DNA of 64,000 nt from Flavobacteriales bacterium (GTDB lineage: Bacteria > Bacteroidota > Bacteroidia > Flavobacteriales > BACL11), in the NCBI GenBank assembly GCA_002705205.1, contig PAHP01000007.1, positions 192,122-256,121 of the forward strand. The letters are read 5' to 3'. The notes below the pieces were generated by a model. The model did no database searches and was not told where the DNA came from. It saw only the letters and a list, made by a program, of their open reading frames with translations. Shown one piece after another: positions 12,488 to 23,102 of this stretch. The translations under genes were made by a program, and so were the position numbers. The stretch's first letter is position 1; the number at the start of each line of letters is the position of its first letter.

Positions 12488-13798
12488 ATGAATATGAAAA
12501 AAATAATTTTATTAGGCTCTGTAGTAGCTCTTTTGAGTTCTTGTGGAGGTTCTGGAGGTGGAGAATTAATAGGTGTTCAGAAAAGACAGGATTGGAATCC
12601 TACAGATCCTTATGGAATGGTGTTTATTCCACAAGGAAGTTTTAATATGGGCCCTTCAGATCAAGATGCTCCATTTGCTAATGTTTCTCAGTCAAAAACT
12701 GTTTCTGTAGGAGCGTTTTATATGGATGAGACAGAAATTACAAATAATGAGTATCGTCAGTTTACAAACTGGGTGAGAGATTCTTTGGCTCATGTAATAC
12801 TAGGTGAAGCTGGAATTGAAGGTCATTTAATAGAGGAAGATAAGAATGGTAATTTTCTCGATCCTGCAAGAATTGATTGGAGTACAAGAATTAGGTGGAA
12901 TGATAGTGAGGTTAGAGAGATACTTGAAGAGGAGATGTATTTACCACAACATGAAAGATTAGAGGGGAGAAGAGAGTTTGATACACGAAAGTATGTATAT
13001 AAATACCAAGTGTTAGATATTGAAGCTGCTGCTGTAAAGGCAAGTAGAGAGAAGGGTGCTACAGGAGAAAGAGATAGGAGTGAGTTTTTATCTGAAATAG
13101 AGGTTAAGATTTATCCTGATACGTTAACATGGAATCATGATTATACGTATTCGTTTAATGACCCTTATACTAAAAATTATTTCTGGCATTCTGCTTTTGA
13201 TGATTATCCTGTAGTAGGAGTAAATTGGAAGCAAGCCAATGCTTTTGCTCATTGGAGAACTAAAATGATGAATTCTTTCTTAAGAAAGATTAAGCAGCCA
13301 ATATTACCTGACTTTAGATTACCTACAGAATCAGAATGGGAATATGCCTCAAGAGGAGGTTTAGATGCATCTCCATACCCTTGGGGAGGGCCTTATACTA
13401 GAAATCTCAAAGGTTGCTTTTTGGCAAACTTTAAGCCATTAAGAGGGAATTATACCGCTGATGGTGGTATAAAGGCAATAAAAACAGCTTCATATAATCC
13501 GAATGGATATGGACTGTATGATATGGCTGGAAATGTTGCTGAGTGGACTTCAAATGCCTTTGATGAATCTGCATTTTCATATTCACATGATATGAATATG
13601 GATTATCATTATAATGCAAAGGATGAAGATCATCCTGTCTTAAAAAGAAAATCAATTAGAGGAGGTTCTTGGAAAGATATAGCTTATTTTATACAAACAA
13701 GTACAAGAACATTTGAGTACCAGGACACGTCAAAATGTTATATAGGATTTAGATGTGCAGTTGACTTCCTTGGTAGAGATAAAAAAGATTTTGAATAA
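12488..13798 (+). CDS. gldK: Gliding motility / T9SS lipoprotein GldK
   Basis: 436 aa; lipobox LLSSCGGSGGG; FGE-sulfatase fold (MVFIPQGSFNMG, FRLPTESEWEYASRGG, GNVAEWTSNAF, RGGSWKD); order K-L-M-N. Confidence 0.95.
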   Translation: MNMKKIILLGSVVALLSSCGGSGGGELIGVQKRQDWNPTDPYGMVFIPQGSFNMGPSDQDAPFANVSQSKTVSVGAFYMDETEITNNEYRQFTNWVRDSLAHVILGEAGIEGHLIEEDKNGNFLDPARIDWSTRIRWNDSEVREILEEEMYLPQHERLEGRREFDTRKYVYKYQVLDIEAAAVKASREKGATGERDRSEFLSEIEVKIYPDTLTWNHDYTYSFNDPYTKNYFWHSAFDDYPVVGVNWKQANAFAHWRTKMMNSFLRKIKQPILPDFRLPTESEWEYASRGGLDASPYPWGGPYTRNLKGCFLANFKPLRGNYTADGGIKAIKTASYNPNGYGLYDMAGNVAEWTSNAFDESAFSYSHDMNMDYHYNAKDEDHPVLKRKSIRGGSWKDIAYFIQTSTRTFEYQDTSKCYIGFRCAVDFLGRDKKDFE

Positions 13799-13820
13799 TA
13801 ATTAAATAAAAGAAAAAATT

Positions 13821-14480
13821 ATGGGTTTTATAGATAGTTTAGAGAAAGTAACAGAAGCAAAGTGGTATAAATTGATGATGCCAAAACTATATGGCTGGGG
13901 TGCTGCGGTTGTAATTTTAGGAGCTTTATTTAAGATTGAACATTTGCCAGGCGCTTCATATATGTTAATGGCTGGACTAGGAATGGAAGCAATTATTTTC
14001 TTTTTCTCTGCTTTCGAAAAACCACACGTTGAGCCAGACTGGTCATTAGTATATCCAGAGCTTGCACACATGGAAGACCCTAATGCTGCTAAAAGACCAG
14101 CTCAGCAATTAGATGAAGCTTTGGCAAAAGCTAAGATTGATAATGAATTAGTTGAGAGCTTGAATGAAGGATTGAGGGCTTTTGGAGAGTCTGCAAAGCA
14201 ATTGAATGAGACTGTTTCTGCTGCAGCAGGTATCTCTGAATATAATTCTCAGATTGAAGAAGGTGTTAAGAACATGAATGCACTTAACTCTTTATACGAA
14301 CTACAGTTACAAACGTCTAATCAACAAATGGAAGCGACTACTATTTTCCTGCAGAACTTACAATCATCAGTTGAAGACTCTAAGAAATTTCAAGAGCAGG
14401 TGAGTAGTTTAGCAGATAACTTAGAACAATTGAATAAAGTATATGGAAACATGCTTAATGCAATGAATCCAAATAAATAA
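13821..14480 (+). CDS. gldL: Gliding motility / T9SS protein GldL
   Basis: 219 aa; two N-terminal TM helices (YGWGAAVVILGALFKIEHLPGASYMLMAGLGMEAIIFFFSAFEKP) and coiled-coil C-terminus. Confidence 0.95.
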   Translation: MGFIDSLEKVTEAKWYKLMMPKLYGWGAAVVILGALFKIEHLPGASYMLMAGLGMEAIIFFFSAFEKPHVEPDWSLVYPELAHMEDPNAAKRPAQQLDEALAKAKIDNELVESLNEGLRAFGESAKQLNETVSAAAGISEYNSQIEEGVKNMNALNSLYELQLQTSNQQMEATTIFLQNLQSSVEDSKKFQEQVSSLADNLEQLNKVYGNMLNAMNPNK

Positions 14481-14516
14481 TCATCTAAATTACTAACTAA
14501 AAAACACACAAATTAT

Positions 14517-16238
14517 ATGGCAGGAGGTAACTTGTCACCAAGACAAAGGATGATTAATATGATGTACTTAGTGCTTACAGCATTACTTGCACTAAATGTT
14601 TCAAAAGAAGTATTACAATCCTTTTTTGAAGTTAATAAAGGTATTGAGAGAACAACTAATAATTTTAACTTAAAGAATAGTGAGACATATTCTGCGTTTG
14701 ATAATGCTGCAGAAAACAATCCAATAAAATATCAAGAAGTTAGAGATCAAGCTTATTCAGTAAAGAATAAGGTTGATGGTATTATTCTTTATATACAAGA
14801 AATGAAGTATGATTTAGTCAGTGCAGTTGATGGTCAAAAAGTATATTTAGGTAGTCCAAAAGATGTTCTAGATGCAGAAGGAGACCCTATAGAAGAGAAA
14901 GTAATAGAAGGTAAGAAATTTAATGAATTATCTAATGAACAAAAGTATCTTCCAATTGCTTATTTAAATAACAAGGATAATAGAGATAAATCAGGAGCTC
15001 TTTTTTATCCAAAGAACCTAGGTCTTAATAAGAAAAGAGCTTCAGTATTAAAGAAGCAGATCGAAGAATATAGAGATTTTTTAATTGACTTAGCAGATGG
15101 AAATCAAAATTTAATAGACAATATTAATTTAGTTTTTGATATGTCTAATAAAGGATCTGGAAAAAAATTACAAACTTGGGAACAATATAATTTTGTTGAC
15201 ATGCCATCTGTTGGTGCTTTAACAATTCTCTCAAAAATTCAGTCAGATCTTAGGAATATTGAGGCGGATATGATTAATCATTTAAAAAGAAATATTGATG
15301 CTAAGTCATTGAAATTTACCTCAGCTGAGGCAATTCAAATCCCAAAAACAAATTTTGTATTAAGAGGCGATTCTTTTAGAGCACAAATATTTATTACAGC
15401 AAAGAATGAGAATCAGAATCCAGATATATATGTTGGAGATTACGATAGTTTAGGAGGAGGAAGATATCAAATGGTAGGAGATTATGAGACTATAAAAGTT
15501 GTAAATGGGAAAGGGATGTTTGCAAAAAGAACAACTTCTGAAGGAAATAAAAAATGGGGAGGTTTAATTGCAATGAAAACAGAGACAGGAACAAAGATGT
15601 ATCCTTTTAGTGGACGATATTTAGTTGCTGCTAAAACAGCTGTTGTTTCTCCTACTAAGATGAATATCCTTTATTTAGAAGTTGATAACCCATTAAAGAT
15701 ATCAGTCCCTGGCTATACGGCTGGTGAGATTTCTGCAGTTATTAATAATGGTAAGCTTTCAGCAGCTAAGAAGTCTTTAGGAGAGTATTCTGCCAGGCCT
15801 TCAAAAAAAGGCAAGGCTATCGTTACATTATATGCAAATGTTGATGGAAAACGCTCTAAAATGGGTGATATGGAATTTAGGGTAAAGGAGGTTCCTCCCC
15901 CTAAAGCAGAAGTAAGGTTTGCTACAGATGTAAAAGGAGAGCTCTTTATTGAAAAAATGAGAATGGTTGCTGCTGGCGGGCTCTCTGCAAAACTTAAAGA
16001 TTTTGATTTTGACGGAGTAAGATATATGATCGTTTCATTTAAACTTACGGGAATGTATAAAGGAGAGCAACAGTATGATGTAGCTAAATCTCCTAAGTTC
16101 ACAGATAAGATGGAAGGAATTATTAAAAATACTAAGGCAGGTAATACAATAACAATATCAAATATTAAAGCAAAAAGAGTTGACGCGAAGAATACAGGTG
16201 TTAGGTCTTTAGCATCAGTTGTTCTAACGATAAAATAA
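14517..16238 (+). CDS. gldM: Gliding motility / T9SS protein GldM
   Basis: 573 aa; start MAGGNLSPRQRMINMMYLVLTALLALNVSKEVLQSF is diagnostic. Confidence 0.97.
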   Translation: MAGGNLSPRQRMINMMYLVLTALLALNVSKEVLQSFFEVNKGIERTTNNFNLKNSETYSAFDNAAENNPIKYQEVRDQAYSVKNKVDGIILYIQEMKYDLVSAVDGQKVYLGSPKDVLDAEGDPIEEKVIEGKKFNELSNEQKYLPIAYLNNKDNRDKSGALFYPKNLGLNKKRASVLKKQIEEYRDFLIDLADGNQNLIDNINLVFDMSNKGSGKKLQTWEQYNFVDMPSVGALTILSKIQSDLRNIEADMINHLKRNIDAKSLKFTSAEAIQIPKTNFVLRGDSFRAQIFITAKNENQNPDIYVGDYDSLGGGRYQMVGDYETIKVVNGKGMFAKRTTSEGNKKWGGLIAMKTETGTKMYPFSGRYLVAAKTAVVSPTKMNILYLEVDNPLKISVPGYTAGEISAVINNGKLSAAKKSLGEYSARPSKKGKAIVTLYANVDGKRSKMGDMEFRVKEVPPPKAEVRFATDVKGELFIEKMRMVAAGGLSAKLKDFDFDGVRYMIVSFKLTGMYKGEQQYDVAKSPKFTDKMEGIIKNTKAGNTITISNIKAKRVDAKNTGVRSLASVVLTIK

Positions 16239-16244
16239 ATAATT

Positions 16245-17144
16245 ATGAAAAAAATAATATTATTATTTGTAGGTGTAACATTGTCTTTCAACAGTGTAAA
16301 TGCACAAGACGTGCTTACTACAGAAGAAATGAATTCTGTATATAAGAAAGAAAAACATCACAATAAAAGAGTACAGCCATACGCTCCTTTACGACAGGCA
16401 GATGTTATGTGGTCTCGTAAGATATGGAGGGAAATTGATCTGCGTCAAAAAATTAATCATCCATTTTATTATCCAGAAAATGATGGTATTGCTCATACTA
16501 TTGAAGATAGGAAAAGTTTAATAGATGTAATCTATTCTGCAATTAAAGAAGGAAGCATTACAGCTTATGGGAATGCTAGTATGGATGATGAGTTTAGAGA
16601 GCCAATGACGCCAGAGCAGATTAAAACTATTGGAGGAGCTAAAGAAACTATTGAAGAGTCTGTAAATTGGGATAAAGTGGCAGATGGCATGACTGAAGAG
16701 GAAGCATTGGAACGGAAGGTTATTAAAACAGAGTTTAACAGAAATACTGTTAAAAAATGGAGATTAAAAGAAGAGTGGTTTTTTGATAAACAAAGATCAG
16801 TAATGGATGTTAGAATTCTTGGAATTGCTCCTATGCAAGAAGACAAGGATGAGGTTACCGGTCAATTAACAGGTGGTTTCTCTCCATTATTCTGGGTTCA
16901 TTTCCCTGAAGCCAGAGAGGTCCTGATTAATGCTGAGGTTTTTAATTTAGTAAAGAATGATGCAGAAAGAAGAACATATGATGATATCTTCTGGAAAAGA
17001 ATGTTTGGTTCAACAATTATAAAGGAAGCAAGCGTTTCGGACAGAAAAGTTAATGAATATATGATTGGACTAGATGGATTATTAGAGGCCCAAAGAATTA
17101 AAGAAGAAATTTTTAATATTGAACATGACTTGTGGGAGTATTAA
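16245..17144 (+). CDS. gldN: Gliding motility / T9SS protein GldN
   Basis: 299 aa; DVMWSRKIWREIDLRQKINHPFYYP... and FNLVKNDAERRTYDDIFWKRMFGSTIIKE. Confidence 0.95.
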   Translation: MKKIILLFVGVTLSFNSVNAQDVLTTEEMNSVYKKEKHHNKRVQPYAPLRQADVMWSRKIWREIDLRQKINHPFYYPENDGIAHTIEDRKSLIDVIYSAIKEGSITAYGNASMDDEFREPMTPEQIKTIGGAKETIEESVNWDKVADGMTEEEALERKVIKTEFNRNTVKKWRLKEEWFFDKQRSVMDVRILGIAPMQEDKDEVTGQLTGGFSPLFWVHFPEAREVLINAEVFNLVKNDAERRTYDDIFWKRMFGSTIIKEASVSDRKVNEYMIGLDGLLEAQRIKEEIFNIEHDLWEY

Positions 17145-17165
17145 TTTCTATTTATCAAGTTAAAT

Positions 17166-17188
17166 AAAGCCCCTTTTGGGGCTTTTTT
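17166..17188 (+). terminator. Intrinsic terminator after gldN
   Basis: AAAGCCCC-TTTT-GGGGCTTTTTT hairpin plus T-run; separates the gld operon from the polysaccharide locus. Confidence 0.93.
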
Positions 17189-17194
17189 ACTTTA

Positions 17195-18442
17195 ATGACA
17201 AAAGAGAATAAAATAGCAATTATAGGTTTAGGTTATGTAGGCCTTCCTCTAGCTATTGCTTTTTCTAAGTATTATAAGGTTATAGGCTTTGATATTGACT
17301 CTAATAGAGTTCAGGAATTAAATAATGCTGTTGATTCCAATGGAGATATTAGTTTCCAGATAAATAATAATATAAAATTTACAGATCAAGAAAAGGATCT
17401 GGTTTTACCTAATGTTTATATTATTACTGTCCCAACACCTGTAACTGCTAATAATATTCCTGATTTATCCCTTGTAGAAAATGCAACAAATATGGTTGCG
17501 AATTATCTCAGAAAAGGAGATCTTGTTATTTATGAGTCAACTGTTTATCCTGGCGTTACAGAGGAAATATGCGTTCCTATTCTTGAAAAGGGTTCTGGGA
17601 TGAAGTATAATGTTGATTTTTATTGTGGTTATAGTCCCGAACGGATTAGTCCTGGTAGTGGCAAATATAATTTACAGAATGTAGTTAAGATCACGTCTGG
17701 TTCAAATGATGATATTGCTCATGAAGTTGATCAGCTGTATAAAAAGGTGATAACAGCAGGAACATATAAAGCACCATCAATTAAAGTAGCTGAAGCTGCT
17801 AAAGTTGTAGAAAATACGCAGAGAGATGTGAATATTGCATTGATGAATGAATTAGCAATGATGTTTGATAAAATGCATATTGAGACTACAGAGGTTCTTA
17901 AAGCTGCTAAGACTAAGTGGAATTTTTTAGATTTTAGACCAGGTTTAGTAGGAGGGCATTGTATTGGTGTTGATCCTTATTATTTATTACATAAGTCTGA
18001 AGAAAGTGGATACAAACCAACGTTACTTTATTCGTCGAGAGAAATAAATAATAGTGTTGCTAGTTTTATTGTTAAAAAGACTATCGAATTAATGCTTGAG
18101 GCAGGTAAAATAATTAAAGGTTCATCGATCTTGTTATTAGGATATACATTTAAGGAAAATTGTGCAGATACTAGAAATACAAAAGTAAAAGATATTATCA
18201 CTAGATTAGAATCTGTTTCATGTAATGTCTCAGTTTATGATCCTTATATTAATGCAACTAATGATAATAAATTTATATTAGATCCGTTAGATAGTGATAA
18301 AAAATATGATGCTATTATTGCTGCTGTAGCTCATGATGAATTTTTAACATATTCTATTGATGATTTTTGTTCATTATCAAAAGGAAAACTTGTATTTTTG
18401 GACCTTAAGGGGATTTACGCAGAATCTACCTGGAAACTATAA
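17195..18442 (+). CDS. Nucleotide-sugar dehydrogenase (WbpA/TviB/VpsB-type UDP-HexNAc 6-dehydrogenase)
   Basis: 415 aa; IAIIGLGYVGLPLAIAFSKYYKVIGFDID, GLVGGHCIGVDPYYL. Confidence 0.9.
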   Translation: MTKENKIAIIGLGYVGLPLAIAFSKYYKVIGFDIDSNRVQELNNAVDSNGDISFQINNNIKFTDQEKDLVLPNVYIITVPTPVTANNIPDLSLVENATNMVANYLRKGDLVIYESTVYPGVTEEICVPILEKGSGMKYNVDFYCGYSPERISPGSGKYNLQNVVKITSGSNDDIAHEVDQLYKKVITAGTYKAPSIKVAEAAKVVENTQRDVNIALMNELAMMFDKMHIETTEVLKAAKTKWNFLDFRPGLVGGHCIGVDPYYLLHKSEESGYKPTLLYSSREINNSVASFIVKKTIELMLEAGKIIKGSSILLLGYTFKENCADTRNTKVKDIITRLESVSCNVSVYDPYINATNDNKFILDPLDSDKKYDAIIAAVAHDEFLTYSIDDFCSLSKGKLVFLDLKGIYAESTWKL

Positions 18443-18451
18443 AGATATAAT

Positions 18452-19282
18452 ATGAATGAAGAATTAAATGTAAAAGAACTTTTTGCAAACTTTGTAAAGT
18501 TTAATATTAGAAATAAGAAAAGAATATTAATGTTTCTATTATTAGGATTTATGAGTGTTGTTGTATATCAGAAGTTTAAGATTCCTTATTATGAAACAAA
18601 AGCAATTTGCAGCTCAGGTATTTCAGAGTATGAAAGACAAGAACAGGTTGATGATTTAAGCCAAAGAACTGCAATTGATTTAATTAATCACCTTCAGATA
18701 AATGTTGAGAACAAAGATTATGGTCAGCTTGCTGTATTATTAAATATTGACACTATAGTTGCTGAGAAGATAAAAAAGATAGAGGCTATACAATTGTATC
18801 AGCAAGATAAGAATGAGAAGTTTTATGCATTAAATAAATTTGAGATTCTTTTAATTTTATATGATAATAAAGTTACAGATGAGATCAAACATGGTTTAAT
18901 TGATTATTTTGGGAATAATAAATATGTTTTAGATTATTATACAGCATATAAACATACTTGTGATAATTTAATTAATGATATTAATGAAGAAATAACAGTA
19001 TTAAATCAAATTAGGAAAGAAACACTGAATAGTAGCATTACAGTTGGTTCATCTAATACTGTAACAGGGAAGAGTAGAAAATTAAGTAATGAGATAATAG
19101 CACTATCGTATTTGAGAGAAGAGATAATGATAAATATGCAATTACTTAAGCCTCTCTCTTTTGTTCAGGAATTTGCACAAGTAAATCAGAAAGAAGATGA
19201 GATTTTTTCATGGGGATTATTAAGTCTCTTTATTAGTTATATTATAGCGAATATTGTTTCAATAGTCTTAGAGGTTAGATAA
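18452..19282 (+). CDS. Wzz-like chain-length determinant / polysaccharide co-polymerase-like membrane protein
   Basis: 276 aa; TM segment near each end around a soluble/coiled-coil region; between two sugar-nucleotide dehydrogenases. Confidence 0.5.
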   Translation: MNEELNVKELFANFVKFNIRNKKRILMFLLLGFMSVVVYQKFKIPYYETKAICSSGISEYERQEQVDDLSQRTAIDLINHLQINVENKDYGQLAVLLNIDTIVAEKIKKIEAIQLYQQDKNEKFYALNKFEILLILYDNKVTDEIKHGLIDYFGNNKYVLDYYTAYKHTCDNLINDINEEITVLNQIRKETLNSSITVGSSNTVTGKSRKLSNEIIALSYLREEIMINMQLLKPLSFVQEFAQVNQKEDEIFSWGLLSLFISYIIANIVSIVLEVR

Positions 19283-19289
19283 TATTAAT

Positions 19290-20612
19290 ATGAGAGTAGC
19301 AATAGTAGGTTCAGGATATGTTGGATTGGTGGCAGCAGCTTGCTTAGCAGAAATGGGTAATAATGTTATTTGTGTTGATATTGATGAGATAAAAATAGCT
19401 AAACTTAAAAAAGGTATTATACCAATTTATGAGCCTGGTCTTTCAGAATTAGTTTTAGAGAATAAGAAAAAAGGCAGCTTAGACTTTACAATTAATATTA
19501 ATGAATCCTTAGAATTAGCTGAAATTGTTTTTATTGCTGTTGGAACTCCTATGGGAGATGATGGATCTGCTGATTTAAAATATGTTTTAGAAGTTGCAAA
19601 ATCAATTGGAGAGAATATGCAGCATCATTTAATTGTTGTTGATAAATCTACGGTTCCTATAGGTACGGCAGATAACGTTAGAGATACTATTCAAGGTGCT
19701 TTAAATAGAAGAGAGTCAGATTTGACATTTGATGTTGTTTCGAACCCTGAGTTTTTAAAGGAGGGATCCGCAATTAATGACTTTATGCACCCTGATAGAG
19801 TTGTTGTTGGAACTAATAATGATAAATCTATGCAGATTATGAAAGATTTATATGCTCCTTTTACTGTTAGTAGCGATAGATTTATTGGTATGGATATTAG
19901 GTCAGCAGAAATGACGAAATATGCTGCTAATGCGATGCTTGCTACTAAAATTTCATTTATAAATGAAATTGCTAATATATGTGAACATATTGGAGCAGAT
20001 GTAAATCAAGTCCGAAAAGGAATTGGAAGTGATAAAAGGATCGGATATAAATTTATATATCCTGGCTGTGGTTATGGAGGGAGTTGCTTCCCTAAAGATG
20101 TTCAAGCTTTAATAAATATTGCAAAGGGAGAAGGGTATAGCCCTGATTTATTAGATGCAGTTGAGAAAGTTAATAATATACAGAAAGAGGTTTTGTTTTC
20201 AAAGTTAAAAGAGAACATTGGGTCTTCATTTAAAGATAAAACAATAGCTATTTGGGGTTTAGCATTTAAGCCAAATACTGATGATATGAGAGAGGCTCCT
20301 TCAATTAATTTGATAAGATCTATTGTTAAAGAAGGTGGTAGGGTGAATGCTTATGACCCTAAAGCAATACATGAAGCTAGGTTTTACTTAAAAGATATTG
20401 ATATTAATTATTATGATAATAAATATGATGTCTTGGAAAATGCCGACGCTTTAGTACTCGTAACAGAATGGAAGGAATTTAGAAGTCCTGATTTTGATAT
20501 CATGCGCTTAAAAATGAAAGGGAATCTATTTATTGATGGCAGGAATCAATTTAAATTAGGTTTTATTAAAAGTAAAGGTTTGCGATATATCCAGATAGGT
20601 GTAAAAGCATAA
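19290..20612 (+). CDS. UDP-glucose 6-dehydrogenase
   Basis: 440 aa; MRVAIVGSGYVGLVAAACLAEMGNNVICVDID, FIYPGCGYGGSCFPKDVQAL. Confidence 0.95.
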   Translation: MRVAIVGSGYVGLVAAACLAEMGNNVICVDIDEIKIAKLKKGIIPIYEPGLSELVLENKKKGSLDFTININESLELAEIVFIAVGTPMGDDGSADLKYVLEVAKSIGENMQHHLIVVDKSTVPIGTADNVRDTIQGALNRRESDLTFDVVSNPEFLKEGSAINDFMHPDRVVVGTNNDKSMQIMKDLYAPFTVSSDRFIGMDIRSAEMTKYAANAMLATKISFINEIANICEHIGADVNQVRKGIGSDKRIGYKFIYPGCGYGGSCFPKDVQALINIAKGEGYSPDLLDAVEKVNNIQKEVLFSKLKENIGSSFKDKTIAIWGLAFKPNTDDMREAPSINLIRSIVKEGGRVNAYDPKAIHEARFYLKDIDINYYDNKYDVLENADALVLVTEWKEFRSPDFDIMRLKMKGNLFIDGRNQFKLGFIKSKGLRYIQIGVKA

Positions 20613-20623
20613 CTATTTATATT

Positions 20624-21895
20624 ATGCAGTTAAAGAATATTCTTGAATCTCAATCCTTAAAAGATTTCTCAAGTCTCTTCTTATCAAATATTTTCCAAAA
20701 GTTACTTGGTTTAATTAGAGAGTTAGTTATTGCATTCTTTCTAGGGTCTTCAATTTTATATGCAAATTTTTTATTATTGAGAGTTGTTGCAGATTTCTTT
20801 TCGCAACTTACAGCAGGTAATGCACTAAAAGCAAATTTACTTCCAAAATTCACTAAAATTTATAAAATATATAAGGAGGTTTCATTAGATCAAGTATTCG
20901 TATTCTCTAGAAAAAATTCAATTTATTTCTTCCTGATTAGTCAATTAATTCAAACAGGGGTTATTTTTTATCTTAACCTTGCAGGTAGTTTGCAGTTTTT
21001 TATAATATCGATTATATTAAGTTTAAGTATTTCTCTGAATTTTATCAATACAATCTTCTTAACTATTTTTCAGGCAAGAGGTTTTTTCTTGAAATATTCT
21101 TATGCTTCTATAACTAATTCTATGGTATTTACTATTTTAGTTTATCCTTTGATAAGTTTTGCGTCTATTATTGGTTTAGTAATAAGTAGATTAATAGGTA
21201 TATTAAGTTTAAGTTTTGCTTTTATAAGACCTATGAGAAATTCCAATAGAGGTGTGGAAATGCAACTTACATCTTCTGATTTTAATTTTCCTACTTTAGT
21301 GTTAGGTAATTTTGCAAATATTATTATTATTTCTTCTCGTTTTATTTCAGGTATGGATGGCTCAAATAATATTACTTTTTTTATGTATTCAGTTGTTATT
21401 TTAAATGTAATATTAACCTCAGTCATTGGTAATATAAGTACAATATTGCTAAGAAAGATCTCGATTAATAAGAATGTTAGATTCATGATTTATTCTTTGT
21501 TAGTCTCTTTATTAGTTGGCGTAAGTATGATAATATTTCTTTATTTCTTTAGTTATGATATTATTGAGTTTATTTATTTAAGAGGTGCATTTAATATTCT
21601 TGATGTACAGCAAACATCAGTATATTTGTATGAGCTAGCTTTTAGTTTTGTACTATTATTCATGACAACAATATTATTTCAGCCTTTTTTAAGCCTACCA
21701 ATCAGCGAGACTAAAGACACTAGAATGAGATTATTTGTTTTGTTTATATTAGGTCTCTTTTTATCTTTTTGTATAGTTCTATTCCCATATTTTTCAGCTA
21801 AAGAAGCATCTTTATTTGTTGTAAATATTACATCGGTTATTGCTTTATTCTTATCTATCTATTCATATATTAAATATCTTAGATATGAACAGTAA
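20624..21895 (+). CDS. MurJ/MVF-like or Wzx-type lipid-linked glycan flippase
   Basis: 423 aa polytopic membrane protein; KLLGLIRELVIAFFLGSS start typical of the MVF family. Confidence 0.7.
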   Translation: MQLKNILESQSLKDFSSLFLSNIFQKLLGLIRELVIAFFLGSSILYANFLLLRVVADFFSQLTAGNALKANLLPKFTKIYKIYKEVSLDQVFVFSRKNSIYFFLISQLIQTGVIFYLNLAGSLQFFIISIILSLSISLNFINTIFLTIFQARGFFLKYSYASITNSMVFTILVYPLISFASIIGLVISRLIGILSLSFAFIRPMRNSNRGVEMQLTSSDFNFPTLVLGNFANIIIISSRFISGMDGSNNITFFMYSVVILNVILTSVIGNISTILLRKISINKNVRFMIYSLLVSLLVGVSMIIFLYFFSYDIIEFIYLRGAFNILDVQQTSVYLYELAFSFVLLFMTTILFQPFLSLPISETKDTRMRLFVLFILGLFLSFCIVLFPYFSAKEASLFVVNITSVIALFLSIYSYIKYLRYEQ

Positions 21896-23102
21896 AACTA
21901 TTTTCTCATGGTTGTTTATATTATCTTCATGTGCTTTGCTGGCAATAGGAAGAGTTTATGAGGAAAGACTATTTATTTATAATGTTAATTTGGCAATTCT
22001 TATTAGTATTATTTATTTAGTATTAGTTTGTTTTTTATTGTTTTCTATTAATAGAATAGTACTTTCAAGAACTAAATTTTTATTTTATTTATTTTATATA
22101 GTACTATTTTTAACTACTTGTATCTTATGGGTTGTATTTGATTTGACTGATTTTGGTTTTGAGAATTTCTTTAATTTTTGGGCTATTTTAGTTCCAATAT
22201 CTGTTGTAATTATTGAGAAATATAGGATGAAAGATGTATTAAATACATTTTATGTTTTATTGGTAGTATGTTGTTTTTTAGCATTTTTATCTGTAATTGG
22301 CTTGTCAGTTTCGGAGAGGGCTGATGGAAGAACAGCAACTTTAGGTGGGGGGCCTATTGTATTTGCAAGATGGATGGGATTTGGAATCTTAACATTATTT
22401 TTGCTTCCTTCTAGATTAAAGAAATGGTATAAGTATCCACTTATTATTACTTTTTTTATATTAGCGATATCTAGTGGTAGTAGGGGGCCAATTTTATCAT
22501 TATTGATGACTGGTATTGTTTATTTACTAATTAACTTTAATCGTATTTTTGTTAAAGGGATGTTCCTTATTGGATTATTGTCAATAATAGTATTGTTTTT
22601 TAATATTGATAAAAAAATCTCTAAAATAGGTAATTCTGATAGAGTTTTTATGAATATCTCTAAAACAGGAGGGAGTACACAATCAACTAGTACTAGAAAG
22701 AATTTAGTTATAGGCTCTTTTTCTATATTAAAAAAATACCCCCTAGGAGTAGGCCCTGGGAATTGGCAAATAATGGCAAATAAAATTCAACCACATCATT
22801 TGATGCCATTAGAATATCCACATAATTTATTTTTAGAAATTGCTTGTGAGTATGGTCTTCATTCACTATTTCTATTCCTAATATTGCTTTTATATGTAAT
22901 TCCCCTAAGCTATAATAGAATGCAAAAATATCTTAAAGATAAGACATCGTTATATCCATTGTTATTTTACTTAATGGTATTTCTATTTTTAAATTCTATG
23001 GTAAGCGGTATGTTAAACGATTCAAGACTGCTCTTTATAGTTATATCATTTATTCTTATTAATAAACCTTTAATTGCCTCTCAACATGTTAATAATTTGT
23101 AA
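21840..23102 (+). CDS. O-antigen ligase/polymerase (Wzy/WaaL-like)
   Basis: Polytopic; SGSRGPILSLLMTGIVYLL and GVGPGNWQ...LEYPHNLFLEIACEYGL. True start possibly ATG at 21885. Confidence 0.8.
   Translation: MLYSYLSIHILNILDMNSKTIFSWLFILSSCALLAIGRVYEERLFIYNVNLAILISIIYLVLVCFLLFSINRIVLSRTKFLFYLFYIVLFLTTCILWVVFDLTDFGFENFFNFWAILVPISVVIIEKYRMKDVLNTFYVLLVVCCFLAFLSVIGLSVSERADGRTATLGGGPIVFARWMGFGILTLFLLPSRLKKWYKYPLIITFFILAISSGSRGPILSLLMTGIVYLLINFNRIFVKGMFLIGLLSIIVLFFNIDKKISKIGNSDRVFMNISKTGGSTQSTSTRKNLVIGSFSILKKYPLGVGPGNWQIMANKIQPHHLMPLEYPHNLFLEIACEYGLHSLFLFLILLLYVIPLSYNRMQKYLKDKTSLYPLLFYLMVFLFLNSMVSGMLNDSRLLFIVISFILINKPLIASQHVNNL

Noticed and set aside
15713-16291. 192-aa minus-strand ORF overlapping gldM/gldN
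   Set aside because: Antisense to well-supported GldM; hydrophobic low-complexity translation, no start context or family match.
21142-21486. 114-aa minus-strand ORF in the MurJ-like gene
   Set aside because: AT-rich antisense shadow of a membrane-protein gene.
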